Shown: positions 46,610 to 58,440 of the stretch, piece by piece
How the letters are laid out: each line of letters begins with the position of its first letter
Position numbering within the stretch: position 1 is the first letter of the stretch
DNA from: Saturnia japonica
Taxonomy: Eukaryota > Arthropoda > Insecta > Lepidoptera > Saturniidae
DNA: 64,000 nucleotides
Reading direction: 5' to 3'
NCBI GenBank assembly: GCA_033032175.1
Contig: CM065326.1
Coordinates: 13,844,001-13,908,000, forward strand
Made by a program: the position numbers and the translations under genes
The notes under the pieces: model-generated
What the model saw: the letters and a program-made list of their open reading frames with translations, nothing else
The model's database searches: none
What the model was told of the DNA's origin: nothing

Positions 46610-47085
46610 TAATTAATATTTACTATATTAATAAAAGATATCTGTAGTTCTGTCCTTACATTATTTTTTCAATTTTCTTACCAGGCTGTTTATATTAAGG
46701 ACAGCGATCACGAATATACTTAACTGATTTTGATGAAATATTGTACATATGAAGTATAAGTCATTCCATGGTTGATTGGATATAGAAATTATCAATAATA
46801 CTTTTAGAAATCGTAAAACAAACGGATTAAAAAAAAAATGGTTTTACCTTATTCTCAATCGATTTTGATTAACGTTTGTACACGGAGTATAGTCATAATA
46901 CTTCTTGTAAATTATAAAGAAAAAATAATCAAGATGAAAATTCGACAAGGAATGTGTATGTTACTCGCTGATACTGTAGCTCTATATTGGTGAAAGAATT
47001 TTTAAAATCGGTCCAGTAGTTTTTGAATTTATCCATTACAAACAAAAAGTCAAATCTTTCCTCTTTATAGTATTGGTATAAGATA
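46610..47085. repeat. possible non-autonomous transposon
   Basis: AT-rich unit with ACTATATTAATAAAAGAT at the left and, at the right, CTTTATAGTATTGGTATAAG, plus repeat-type text ATCGGTCCAGTAGTTTTTGA. No second copy in the window. Confidence 0.3.
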
Positions 47086-47089
47086 GAGA

Positions 47090-47487
47090 TTATATTCTTT
47101 ATTGCACAAAAAAGTACAAATTGAGGACCTCATGCTAAAAAGCATTCTCTACCAGTCTTCCAGGGGAGCAAGAGAAAGGTATGTTGCAAGGTGTGCATCA
47201 TATTTAGTAAAAAAAAAAGCAAAATCTAGCCAATATTCAATTGCTCCAAGTAAAACCTACGTAGCGAATACTTGAAGGGAACCCGAGAGTTGGCCAGTTG
47301 GATGTTGATAGGAAGCGAATTCTACAGTCGTGCTGCTGTTACGGCGAAGGATTGGTCGAGGAAATTAATATAATGACTTGGTATACCGAGAATTAAAAAA
47401 TCAGATCTTAGCTGCCTATTTTGCGTATCCGCGAGAAATTGAAATAGTGTTTTTGAATATTTAGAGGATTTCGGATTAATAAGAAAC
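47090..47487 (-). mobile_element. LINE family A, 5'-truncated copy 1
   Basis: The minus strand ends TTTTTGTGCAATAAAGAATA. Just before it is the decayed C-terminal coding part shared with the copies at 51635-52315 and 55570-56735. Confidence 0.75.
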
Positions 47488-49160
47488 CATGGTTCTCCAC
47501 AAGAAATGAGGTACAGTTCTCAAATTACAAAAGACCGAGTGTGTGTTTCAAAGTATAAATATATATATTTATTCATTTAAACTATTTTTGCATATCCATA
47601 CTACATGAATGTATGACGAGTATTCTGAACCTCCCGTGTGTTAGGTCAGATATAGGCAACTAGTGCCATATGCAAGGGCCAGCCAATTATATAAAATACA
47701 ACGACCCTAATAAACAGAATGATATGAATGCATAGAGATTAAGCTATATAGACACAGCTATGAACAGGATATTTGATTGGCGAGCATTCGTCATACATAA
47801 TTTATCAGAAATTTCTTTGTTACTTCTGTCAAATCGTAAGACTGCCCAATTAATTTTGGAGGTGGGCAGTAATTACTACTTCATGTTAGCTTGCGGAACA
47901 TCTACTGAATAATGCAACATGACTGGATTCAGACATAAATAGATAAATATTTAAAATTAATAATAATAATAAAAAAAATAAAAAAAACGACACCAAATGC
48001 GCCATGCAAACGACCTCTGCTGTTGGCTGGAAAATTTCAATGCCTTGCGGTGCCTGGCCCGCAGGCCTGAATTCGGTCAACCTCTAGAATGTTCCGTTAA
48101 AATTTAAGATAATACGTAATAGACAATTTATAATATATAGGACGGGGTCTCGTACCCACCCCAGAATTGTCAGAATGTGGGGTTACGCCTTTATTAGCGT
48201 TCGTTTTCCAGGGGCCAGGCTCATGGAAAAGAACTCTAAACAGCACGTCATATTAAATAACATACTATTTAATATACTGCCTATTCATAACTATCCTACT
48301 GGTCGGACTGTACGGAATGATATATAAGGCGTGGCGCACAACAAAACGGGTATCAAGTTCGGTGAAGCTGTAAAAGCCGTCAGAGGCTCCAGGGTCCCCA
48401 AGGCTAACAGTATAGTCAGTTCTAAAATAAAAAAGAAAAAAAGAAAAGGGTATTCTCGCTTGAACTCTGGTATAGTAACGCTGTTGGATAGCGAAGACCT
48501 CTGTTAATAATTTAAATAAAAAATACTGTTCCTGACTGCCGCGGCCGTCTTGCTGCCCCTCACGCTGTTTATTACACTAGCTAAGTATTTATATTATTTT
48601 GTAATGTATTTCTGACAGTTCTCGGTCGAAATGTCGATTATTTGAATGTTAATTATTATTGTAAAGGATTTGGTTTAAAAAGTCAAAAAACCACACATTG
48701 TTTCATTTTCTGTTAGCATTATCAATAATTGTAGAAATACAACTTGGCTAGGCCTCCAGGCGTGTTATTTAATCGAGATTTTCAATATATTTGTATTCGT
48801 ACAATTTTTAGACAAGCTTTTGCTTTGACACCAACAGTAGACTGTATGAACAGTTGACAATTGGCAAACGCTTACTACAGCTAGCTACGTCGCTTCATTA
48901 GTTTAATATCTTTGTATAAATCAAAAATATTCCGTTATACATTGTAACATAATCTAAATAACTTTAATAAATTGTATCGGTGTGATAATAATTACAATAA
49001 TTTATAATAATAAATATATTGTAATGATTTATCGAAAATGTCAACACATCTTTTTTATAGATACCACTGAGGTGAGGTGTCGTAAGTTTATCGACCTTTG
49101 CCACGTACCTACGTATAAAAATCGGAATATATTGTTTTATTTGTAACATGTTTATTTATT
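47488..49160. other. mostly anonymous; one coding-like relic
   Basis: No gene recognised except the open stretch at 48328-48507 described separately. 48120-48300 is GC-richer than its surroundings. Confidence 0.3.
48328..48507 (+). pseudogene. unassigned coding-like relic
   Basis: 59 codons open after an in-frame TAA, ending TAA. AATAAA follows at about 48518. It reads GIKFGEAVKAVRGSRVPKAN, then a Lys/Arg-rich block (KIKKKKRKGYSR) and VTLLDSEDL. The first half looks like real protein and has a low-complexity basic core. I recall similar FG.AV.AVRG openings in small basic proteins of insect mobile elements but cannot confirm it. Confidence 0.25.
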
Positions 49161-49189
49161 TTATATACAAACAAAAGTGGTAAATAACC

Positions 49190-49285
49190 ATAAGATCCAC
49201 CTGATGGTAAACGGCTACCGTAGCTTATAGACGCCACAGGGTTATTCAGCTGCAGTCCTATAGAGTGGAAGTATTCCACTGTACC
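49190..49285 (+). repeat. SINE-like repeat, family B, partial
   Basis: CCTGATGGTAAACGGCTACC and GTGGAAGTATTCCACTGTA; the tandem array begins inside its tail. Confidence 0.5.
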
Positions 49286-50405
49286 CTACTTCTCTTAAAT
49301 GTGAGCGTTCAATTCAATCTGTATACGACTGAGTCGCGACTTGAAGATTTTTCTCTGTTCTCTACTTCTCTTAAATGTCAACAAGTCCAGTTCAATTCAA
49401 TCTGTAATCGGCTGGGTCCCGACTTAAAGATTGTTCACTGTGCCCTACTTCTCTTAAATGCGAGCAAGTCCAGTTCAATTTAATCTGGACCCGGCTGGGT
49501 CAAGACTTAAATATTGTTCACTGGTCCCTACTTCTCCTAAATGTGAGCAAGTCCTGTTCAATTTGATCTGTACCCGACTGGGTTGAGACTTAAAGATTGT
49601 TCACTGTTCCCTACTTCTCTTAAATGGCAGCAAGTCCAGATCAATTCAACCTGTATTCGGCTGGGTCGCGACTTAAAGATTGTTCACTGTGCCCTACTTC
49701 TCTTAAATATAATCCAGTCCCAGTTTAATCCAACGTAAACCCGACTGGGTCGCGACTTAAAGATTTTTCTCTGGACCCTACTCCTCTTAAATGTCAGCAA
49801 GTCCAGTTCAATTCAATGTAAACCCGACTGGGTCGCGACTTAAAGATTGTTCACTGTTCCCTACTTCTCTTAAATGGCAGCAAGTCCAGATCAATTCAAT
49901 CTGTACCCGACTGGGTTGAGACTTAAGATTTTTCTCTGTTCCCTACTTCTCTTATATGTCAGCAAATCCAGTTCAATTCAATCTGTACCCGACTGGGTTG
50001 CGACTTAAAGATTTTTCTCTGGACCCTACTCCTCTTAAATGTCAGCAAGTGCAGCTCAATTCAATGTAAACCCGACTGGGTGGCGACATAAAGATTGTTC
50101 ACTGTTCCCTACTTCTCTTAAATGGCAGCAAGTCCAGATCAATTAAACCTGTATCCGGTTGGGTCGCGACTTAAAGATTGTTCACTGTGCCCTACTTCTC
50201 TTAAATATGATCCATTCCCAGTTTAATTCAATTTAAACCCGACTGGGTCGCGACTTAAAGATTGTTCACTGTTCCCTACTTCTCTTAAATGTCAGCAAGT
50301 CTAGTTCAATTTAATCTGGACCCGACTGGGTTGCGACTTAAAGATTTTTCTCTGTGCCCTACTTCTCTTAAATGTAAGCAAGTCCAGTTCAATTCAATCT
50401 GACAT
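49284..50405 (+). repeat. 83-bp tandem array, about 14 copies
   Basis: CCCTACTTCTCTTAAATG-type anchors occur at 49284, 49360, 49443, 49526, 49609, 49692, 49776, 49859, 49941, 50024, 50107, 50190, 50274 and 50357, spacing 82-84 (first gap 76). Each unit also has CAAGTCCAGTTCAATTCAA and CCGACTGGGTCGCGACTTAA. Units are diverged; subtypes recur in the same order about 498 bases (six units) apart, a higher-order pattern. Confidence 0.93.
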
Positions 50406-50479
50406 ACCCCCCACCCTAATACAAATTAACTTACATCCTTCCATTTATGATGTAGATCCAAAGTATATCTGACTTTTTA

Positions 50480-50770
50480 CCGGACTGCGAAAAAGGAAGG
50501 TTATGTTTTTCGATCGTATGTATGTATGTATGTCTATCTATATCTTTGGCACGATCTGTATCCTAAACGGATTGATAATTGATAACGGTGTCGTAAAATT
50601 CGTTTTAATTGTGGGCTATATAATATTTAAGTACGACGTCTGGAAATCGAATGAAAAGCAAAAATATAAAAATGTATGTATTTTTCTAGTCGAGTGTTTT
50701 CTGTTGCAGTCGGGTTTTTGTTTCCTTTTTAACTCCCGACACAACTAAAAGGCGTGTTATAAGTTTGATC
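50480..50770 (+). repeat. interspersed repeat Z
   Basis: GGACTGCGAAAAAGGAAGGT, ATGTATGTATGTATGTCTAT and ATAATATTTAAGTACGACG, the reverse orientation of the copies at 30290 and 57000. Confidence 0.55.
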
Positions 50771-51245
50771 ACTGTGTGTGTTGTGCCTGTTTGTGGCATC
50801 GTAGGTCTTAAACGGCTGAACCGATTTGAACGCGGTTTTTTTATATTTAAAAGTATGTTTTTAGCACGGATTCTTAGACATGTTTTACCAAAATCGGTTC
50901 AGCAGTTTCAAGGTCATCAGCTCTTTTCTAAATGATAAATAGAGGTGAACATCTTGAACGGGTCTGATTGGGTCGAGATTTGGCATTCTGTTACTTCAAT
51001 GATATTAGTAAAACCTGATGCTGCAGCGTCATCTGAAAAGTGCAGGATACCTAACTCTTAACGAAGTTACACCAGAGATATCGTGTTTGGATTCATTGGA
51101 ATGGTCTCAATGAATAGGTTACGTGTGTCGGGGTGTATTAAATTATAAATTTATCAATAATCAGCATTAATAATTTATTAGCTTCGCAAGAGTACAATTT
51201 ACAAAGTTGTGTGTGTTATGTTTAAAAGGGCCTGAATAAGTGTTA
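50771..51245. other. no gene seen
   Basis: Repeat-like wording (AAAATCGGTTCAGCAGTTTC) but no defined element. Confidence 0.3.
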
Positions 51246-52620
51246 CATACATAAATTACGTCTATTTCCCAACGGGGTAGGCAGAGACCACGTCCTTCCA
51301 CCTACTACGATCCTGGCATACCTCTTTCACTTCTTCAGTATTCATTAATCTTTTCATGCATGCTCGTCGGTTTAGAGTACTCTTGACCTGAAATTTCTTC
51401 AGAACGTCTCCGATGTGATCAATGAATGTTCGTCTAGGCCTTCCTCTTCCAACGCTTCTTTTCACACTTGCATCATAAATTTATTTAGTCATTCTTCTTT
51501 CATTCATCCTCTCAACATGCCCAAACCATCTAAGCATCCCTTTCTCAATCCGTGTGACTATATCTTCTTTAACACCACAAAGTTCTCATATCACACTATT
51601 TCTTATCCTGTCACTCAATTTCACTCCTAACATATTATATTCTTTATTGCACAAAAAAAAAGTACAAATGGAGGACTTAATGCTAAAAAGCATTCTCTGC
51701 CAGTCTTCCAAGGGAGCAAGGGAAAGGTATATGCAAGGTGTGCATAATGTTAAGTAAAAAAAAAGTTTATAACGATTATTAAGATTATATATTATTAAGA
51801 AGTATTCAATTGCTCCAAGTAAAACCTACGTAGTGAATACTTGAAGGAATTTCGAGAGTTGGCCAGTTGGATATTGATAAGAAGCGAATTCCACACTCGT
51901 GCTGCTGTAACGGCGAAGGATTGGTCGCGGAAATTAGTATGATGACTTGGTATACTGAGAATTAAAGAATCAGAAGACCTTAGCTGTCTATTATGCGTAT
52001 CCGCGAGAGATTGAAAAAGTGTTTTTAAATATTTAGGGGATTTGGGATTATTAAGTACGGAGAAAAGAAGACAAAGTATTCTTATATTCCTACGTTGCCG
52101 AATAGGTAGCCATTTCAACCTGGCTCGGTATTCAGAAACATGATCAAACTTCCGAAGACGGAAGATGAAACGGATACAGTTATTGAGTAGACGATCAAAT
52201 TTATTTAAGAGATCTTCTGAGAGGTTCTAGTAAGCAATGTCTGCATAATCCAGAAGTGGTAGAAGAAGAGTATTCACTAGGGAAATCTTAGTATTAACAG
52301 GAAGAAAGTTTTTCAAACATACCTCTTAGCGCTCTCATTTCTACTGCATTTATTTTACTTTCATGATTTTTTTACCACACCCAGCTTTCAATTCCGTACA
52401 TGAGTGTTGGAACCAACACTCCTCTATGCACAGCCAAACGAGCTTTCATAGATATTCTCTGGCTGCTCATAAAGTAGTGTAACGCCCCATTCACCATATT
52501 ATCAGCATTGACTCTCCTTCCTATATCTCTCTCACACTTTCCATCCCTGATAAACATCGATCCCAAGTATACAAACTGACTTACTTGCTCCAGTTCATGA
52601 TCCATTATCATTCATTGTCA
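51246..52620 (-). mobile_element. LINE family B, interrupted by a LINE A insertion
   Basis: Minus strand. 52611-52372 encodes a reverse-transcriptase C-terminal region, FVYLGSMFIRDGKCERDI then RLAVHRGVLVPTLMYGIESW. 51465-51262 encodes the end, GRGRPRRTFIDHIGDVLKKF and DRSRWKDVVSAYP. The two parts are split by the LINE A copy at 51635-52315. Frames are decayed, so not active. Confidence 0.75.
51635..52315 (-). mobile_element. LINE family A, copy 2, nested with target duplication
   Basis: 5'-truncated. AACATA flanks both sides (51629-51634 and 52316-52321), a target duplication inside LINE B. Minus-strand ORF (52118-51795) encodes LKWLPIRQRRNIRILCLLF-like text and ends YLEQLNTS; the 3' end is GTGCAATAAAGAATATAAT. 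Confidence 0.8.
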
Positions 52621-52664
52621 TTATTTATCGCATTATAATTGACAGTTCATAGCTTCATAACTGC

Positions 52665-52905
52665 CTCATTAGCCTAGTGATCCTAAACGCGACTGCTACG
52701 CTCGAGGTCGTAGGTGCGATTAGGTCGAGCAAAGTGTTATTTGGTTTTTCTATGAAATTCTCAGTAGCAGCTTGGAGTTTGGTTTTGTATCCGATGAATA
52801 ATAATAGGCTCGCCAGGACCTAAAAAACATACACGGCGAACTATGGGTGTTCGTCAAGTACACCTAACACTTCAGGGTTACAAGCGTGATGGTATGTTAT
52901 GTAAC
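52665..52905 (+). repeat. tRNA-derived SINE family A, copy 2
   Basis: CCTCATTAGCCTAGTGATCC supplies the A box and GCTCGAGGTCGTAGGTGCGA the decayed B box. The body and tail match 18841-19100. Confidence 0.7.
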
Positions 52906-53755
52906 TTCATACTTACGAATAGAGGGATTTCTTTGGTAGCGCGTTATTTTATATTTTTGATATCTTCTACGATATTCGTTTAAATAGAAAACTGTAAAGT
53001 ACAATTTTAAGTTACATTAAATGCCCAAGTTAACTTATCTGGATATCGATTAATACTGAATTGGAGAAAATAGCTTCGCAAGTAACGTAATATTTTTAAT
53101 TATTATGTTGAAGATAAAAATGGTTACTGTGAGTCAACCTTAGGAGATATACAAATGCCATCGCGGACTTTTCGCTAGGGTTTTTGAAGACCTATGATAT
53201 TTTTTAAACATTATTTTGATGTATCTCATAAGGTTCAGCCAGTGTGAGTCATGTAAGCGCCCGAAAATCATTTTTTGCCGACTTGATTACAAATAATTGA
53301 ATTTTCTTTACTATATAAAAACTTAATTGGAATGTATTGTATATATAAACCTTCCATAAAAAATTCTCTAAATATTAGTGAAAACCGCATTAAAATCCGT
53401 TGCGTAGTTTAAAAGATCTAAGCGTACATAGGAACAGACAGCGGGAAGCGACTTCATTTTATACTATGTATAGATAGAAGATATAAATTCAGCTTTATAC
53501 TTGCCTTTCGACGTTACTTCCTTTTACGTCGTACTTACTTATCGACCTTTGTACCTATAATTAATTAATAGCTATTTGTTTATTACCTATATTTTTATCA
53601 TTTCTTATTAAATATAATAAAAGATCCTCACGACATGGTATAAGCCGATAACTATTTCACATCTTTGATAACTTCCGATAATTATTTCAATGTAATAATA
53701 ATAAATAAATTTCGTCACTGGAAAATAAAGATATTTAATGAAGTATGAAATGAAA
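52906..53755. other. no gene; repeat text
   Basis: 53385-53470 (TAAAAGATCTAAGCGTACAT, GGAAGCGACTTCATTTTATA) is a common lepidopteran repeat end. The rest is anonymous. Confidence 0.35.
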
Positions 53756-53759
53756 TGAA

Positions 53760-53955
53760 AGTACGAACGTTCATCGATCAAATCGGGGACGTTCTGAAGA
53801 AATGTCAGGTCAAGAGTACTTTAAACCGACGAGTATGTACGAAATGATTAATGAATGTTGAAGAAGCGAAAGATGTATGCCAGGATCGTAGCAGGTAGAA
53901 GGACGTGGTCTTTGCCTACCCCGATGGAAAATAGGCGTGATTTATGTGTGTAATA
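53760..53955 (+). mobile_element. LINE family B, 3' end
   Basis: Contains AAATCGGGGACGTTCTGAAG and GGACGTGGTCTTTGCCTACC; its GTGATTTATGTGTGTAATA tail is the target of the mariner that follows. Confidence 0.65.
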
Positions 53956-55193
53956 TAGGTCGGGGAAAAAGAGTCGCATAACGTAGGTATAAACTTGTTA
54001 TAAAATTTCTTTGGCTGGACTATTTGTATCTGGCTGGTTTTGGCAACATTAAAAAGGTTACATTAAAAATAAAATAAATAAGAAAAGTTGTTTCCCGCTA
54101 TTTTTCATTTGTTTTTCTTTCTGTAAAATTGAGTGAATCTAATGAAGAAATTCGATACATTTATAAAATATTATTACAAAAAAGGCGAAAAATGCAACTC
54201 AAGCAGCAAAAACAATTTGTGATGTTTATGGACCTAATCAGTGTCGTTAAGTGTAGCACAAAGTTGGTTCAAACGTTTTCACTCCGGAAATTTTGATGTT
54301 AAAAATGCACCTCGCTCTGGTCGCCCTGTTACGAATAAAATGGACGCTATTTTTGACAAAGTGGAGCAAGATCGGCATATCAGTAGTTACGATGTAGCTG
54401 AAGAACTTGAAAGATACCACAAAACAGTTTTAACCCATTTGAAGAAAGCAGGCTATACCAATAAGTTCGATATTTGGGTGCCACGCGAGCTCACTGAAAG
54501 AAACCTAATGAACCGTGTACTCATTTGCGAATCATTATTGAGACGTAATGAAACCGAGCCGTTTTTTGAAGAGATTGATTATTGGCGATGAAAAGTGGAT
54601 CACGTACGACAAGAACGTGCGAAAAAGTCATGGTCTAAGGTCGGCCAGGCTTCACAGACTGTGGCTAAACTTGGGCTTACTCGAAATAAGGTGATGCTGT
54701 GTGTATGGTAGGACGGGAAGGGCATTGTTCATTATGAGCTTTTACCGCCCGGTAAAACCATCGATTCTGATCTCTACTGCCAACAACTGATGAGATTAAA
54801 GGAAGCAGTTGAGAGAAAGCGGCCGGAATTGATCAACAGGAAAGGTATGGTATTTCATCACGATAACGCTAGACCGCACACAACTTTAGCCACTCAGCAA
54901 AAATTAAGAGAGTTTGGCTGGGAGGTGTTAGTACATCCACCATAAAGCCCTGACCTTGCACTTTCAGATTTTCATTTGTTTAGGTTCTGTAAGGTTAACA
55001 TCAAGAGAGGGCTGCCAAAAATATTTGTTGCGTTTTTTTTAATGAGAAGTCCCAAAGTTTCTACAACAACGGGATCATGTCTCTACCTACAAAATGGAAG
55101 AAAGTCATCAATCAAAATAAATATAAATAAACTATGAAAAAAATGTCCTGAGTTTTCATATAAAAATGCGAAGAAACTTTTTACCCGACCCTA
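53956..55193 (+). mobile_element. mariner element (mellifera-type), defective copy 2
   Basis: TA-flanked, 1.23 kb. Left end AGGTCGGGGAAAAAGAGTCG; right end reversed AGGGTCGGGTAAAAAGTTTC. Closely related to the element at 17309-18588. Flanked by LINE B tail sequence on both sides (TATGTATGTATGG follows at 55194). Confidence 0.85.
54126..55135 (+). pseudogene. mariner transposase pseudogene, copy 2
   Basis: The start is TTGAGTGAATCT where copy 1 has ATG, so the initiator is lost. A frameshift follows within the first 30 codons. 54241-54591 is open: VAQSWFKRFHSGNFDVKN, RSGRPVTNKMDAIFDKVEQD, WVPRELTERNLMNRV. A shift just before GDEKWI breaks the first Asp segment. Further on, HHDNARPHT (second Asp) and HPPxSPDLALSDFH (third) remain, with a stop in between. 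No functional transposase. Confidence 0.85.
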
Positions 55194-55199
55194 TATGTA

Positions 55200-55569
55200 T
55201 GTATGGAGTATGTATCTAGGGTTTAGACAGGAGAATACTAACTAAACTACTAAATCTACCTAGATTTATTTGAAAAGAAAGAAAGAAGAAATTTATTTAC
55301 TTTTAATTCCCCTTTTCCCCTTTTTATTTGCGCTACAAGCTTTTTAAATTATTTGGCAAGATATTAGTTATAACTTTTTCAAAAATATACATTATATTCA
55401 GTAAATCCCTTACATAAAATTAATATTTAAATTGTAGTACCTACAACTGAAATATTGAATAAAAAGTTTACATATTAAAAAAACTTTTGTAGATTATTAT
55501 ATTTTTTCGTATTCTTCTCAGCAAACCCTTTCATTACCCCCATCATGGAAGTAAACAAAAAGTAATTAA
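55200..55569. other. no gene seen
   Basis: AT-rich, anonymous. Confidence 0.35.
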
Positions 55570-56478
55570 TTCGCTGTTCGCGTCTATGATGGCGAATCAG
55601 ATTGGTGTGCTCTAGAAGCTGGCGTTCCCCAAGGCGGCATTCTTTCTCCGTTACTTTTTTCTATTTTTATAAACTTACTTACGCCTCTTTTACAATCCCA
55701 CTACCATCTCTATGCTGATGACCTGCAATTGTATCTGCATTGCGAAATAAAGAATCTTCCTTCTATAATCAATAATTTAAACAAGGACCTCTCAAGTTTA
55801 CTTTCCTGGTCTGAATCTTACGGGATTTATGTTAATCCAACTAAGTGTCAATCCATTATAATTGGTAGCTCAAAACAGCTTGCTAAAATAGACTTTAATT
55901 CGTTGACTCCTCTTCAATACAATAAATGTACCATTCCTTACTCAACTACGGTGAAAAATCTTGGTATCATTTTCGATACTAAATTATGCTGGGCAGACCA
56001 AGTCAAGGAAGTTAGTAGAAAATTTTATGCTTCTCTTCATTCTTTCATGCGTTTGAAAAACTTTCTTCCTGTTAATACTAAGATTTCCCTAGCGAATACT
56101 CTTCTTCTACCACTTCTGGATTATGCAGACGTTGCTTACTTGGACCTCTCAGAAGATCTCTTAAATAAATTTGATCGTCTACTCAATAACTGTATCCGTT
56201 TCATCTTCCGTCTTCGGAAGTTTGATCATGTTTCTGAATACCGAGCCAGGTTGAAATGGCTACCTATTCGGCAACGTAGGAATATAAGAATACTTTGTCT
56301 TCTTTTCTCCGTACTTAATAATCCCAAATCCCCTAAATATTTAAAAACACTTTTTCAATCTCTCGCGGATACGCATAATAGACAGCTGAGGTCTTCTGAT
56401 TCTTTAATTCTCAGTATACCAAGTCATCATACTAATTTCCGCGACCAATCCTTCGCCGTTACAGCAGCACGACTGTAG
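55570..56478 (+). pseudogene. LINE A reverse transcriptase, truncated
   Basis: Reads FAVRVYDGESDWCALEAGVP then QGGILSPLLFSIFI and the RT active-site box HLYADDLQLYL (YADD, about residue 50). The thumb region follows (NLGIIFDTKLCWADQV, HSFMRLKNFLP, RLKWLPIRQRRNIR). The stop TAG at 56476 replaces TGG found in the copy at 51795-52118, after which the frame continues NSLPINIQLAN to YLEQLNTS. It lacks the N-terminal endonuclease and fingers. Jockey/CR1-like by the YADDLQLY box; clade not certain. Confidence 0.8.
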
Positions 56479-56735
56479 AATTCGCTTCCTATCAATATCC
56501 AACTGGCCAACTCTCGAAATTCCTTCAAGTATTCGCTACGTAGGTTTTACTTGGAGCAATTGAATACTTCTTAATAATATATAATCTTAATAATCGTTAT
56601 AATCTTTTTTTTTTACTTAACATTATGCACACCTTGCATATACCTTTCCCTTGCTCCCTTGGAAGACTGGCAGAGAATGCTTTTTAGCATTAAGTCCTCC
56701 ATTTGTACTTTTTTTTTTGTGCAATAAAGAATATA
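55570..56735 (+). mobile_element. LINE family A, 5'-truncated copy 3
   Basis: The longest copy of this LINE here. The reverse-transcriptase C-terminal half is open from 55570 to a TAG at 56476-78. The 3' UTR ends TTGTGCAATAAAGAATATA. Truncated upstream just before the catalytic motif. Confidence 0.85.
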
Positions 56736-56739
56736 TCTT

Positions 56740-56999
56740 TGGGAGTCCGTCATATTCGATTTAGAATGACGTCACTTAGCTAAACATGCATTGTCATTTG
56801 TCATTCAAACTAAACGTGTATGCCCAAATTTCAGCTTAACCTGTTAGGGGTAACTGTTTTAATATTCAGTGGCAAGATTTTACCTATACTAACAAGGAAA
56901 GCGAAATAAATGCTTGGGTATTATTAAAAAGGAAACAAAAAACCCGACTTCAACAAAAACACTTGACGAAACAAAACTTTTTTTTTTTTAATTCTCTTT
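56740..56999. other. no gene seen
   Basis: Anonymous sequence after the LINE A end. Confidence 0.35.
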
Positions 57000-57165
57000 T
57001 GATTCCCAGACGTCGTACAAAAATATTATACATCCTATGTCACTCCCACAATTAATACGAATCTAACGACATCTCGTATGCTAAAATCCATCAAGCCGTT
57101 TAGGCTACAGGGCGTGCCAAAGGAATAGACAATCATAACTCTCCTTTTTCGCAGTCGGTTAAAAA
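57000..57165 (-). repeat. interspersed repeat Z
   Basis: ACATCCTATGTCACTCCCAC, ATCCATCAAGCCGTTTAGGC and AACTCTCCTTTTTCGCAGTC. Confidence 0.6.
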
Positions 57166-57734
57166 GAGACATATTTGAAAATAATTGTTTTGCTCTGTAG
57201 GACAAATTACGCTGCTCTTAGTAAAAAAAAAAGTTGGCAGTCACGGAACAACTGTCAGACGTGACACATAAAAAAAAATTGACCGGGTATCCCTAAACAC
57301 GATAAACCAAAAGATGTTTACTTTATTACTATGGTAACCAACCGCTCTTATTCTAACCATGTTTTAACATGAAACTTTGAAATGACCCAGTCTGTCTATT
57401 AAAAACACACGAACTCGGCTCCACACCGCCAGCGTTGGGACCGAGAACCGGGCAATAGATGTTTCACGTCAAAATAATTAAACTATACACGTCAATTCCA
57501 CCGCGACCATGGCCTGATAGCTAGTTACATTTATGACTGCGTTGAATGTTTGGCTCACAACCAAACTCTGTTATGAAATACATTTCTCCCAGACATATCT
57601 ACAGACGGTTTCAATGTTTTCACAAAATAATCTCTCTCAAGGTAAATGATATGATCGCTTGTTTATATAGACGGATTTTGAAGCCTTTTTGACTGTCTTA
57701 TAAACAGGCTCAGATCTAGGGAAAGGTAACTTTG
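57166..57734. other. no gene seen
   Basis: Anonymous; includes a short GC-richer patch at 57418-57460. Confidence 0.35.
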
Positions 57735-57965
57735 TGGTGTGAAAGAAGATATAATCACATGGATTGAGAAAGGGATGCTTAGACGGTTTGGGCATGTTGA
57801 GAGGATGAAAGAAAGAAGAATGACTAAAGTAATTTATGATGCGAGTGTGAAAGGAAACGTTGGAAGAGGAAGGCCTAGACGAACATTTTTCGATTAAATC
57901 GGAGACGTTCTGAAGAAATGTCAGGTCAAGAGTACTCTAAACCGACGAGCATGCATGAAAAGAGT
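57735..57965 (+). mobile_element. LINE family B fragment
   Basis: One frame reads WIEKGMLRRFGHVERMKERR, KGNVGRGRPRRTFFD, a stop, then IGDVLKKCQVKSTLNRRACM. It breaks off at 57965. Confidence 0.7.
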
Positions 57966-58204
57966 GTCGCCGCGATAAACTCGCTCGTGAAGGTGGCGTC
58001 TTTAAATCTGCAAGGGGACAATGTCTAGTTTGCCTCGTTTCAGCAAAATCGTAAAATAAACATAAAACTGGTTTTTCAATATCACAGATTTATTTGTAAT
58101 CCAGTGGGAAAAATTGAATAGTTAGTCAAAAGTTCTTTGGCTATTGTGGAGTGAAAATTGTAATGGGTAACATTATTATTTTAATAAAAAGACAATATTT
58201 TTAA

Positions 58205-58440
58205 CAAAAAAGAAAACCCCCTTCATTTATTTTGAAGAGTTCCCTTGTGTATCTTCGAAGTTAACGGTGCAATGCCAATGAAATTAAAATAGCCACCATT
58301 GAGGTATCCCATAAACAACAAAAAAAAATCACCAAATCGGTACATAAACAAAGAAGTTATGGCTGAACATTCATTAAAAAAATATAAAATCGAATTGATT
58401 AACCTCCCGTCTTTCTTTGAACTCAGTTGAAAATGACAAA
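58205..58440 (-). repeat. interspersed repeat X, copy 6
   Basis: TTCCCTTGTGTATCTTCGAA and GTACATAAACAAAGAAGTTA. Confidence 0.6.
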
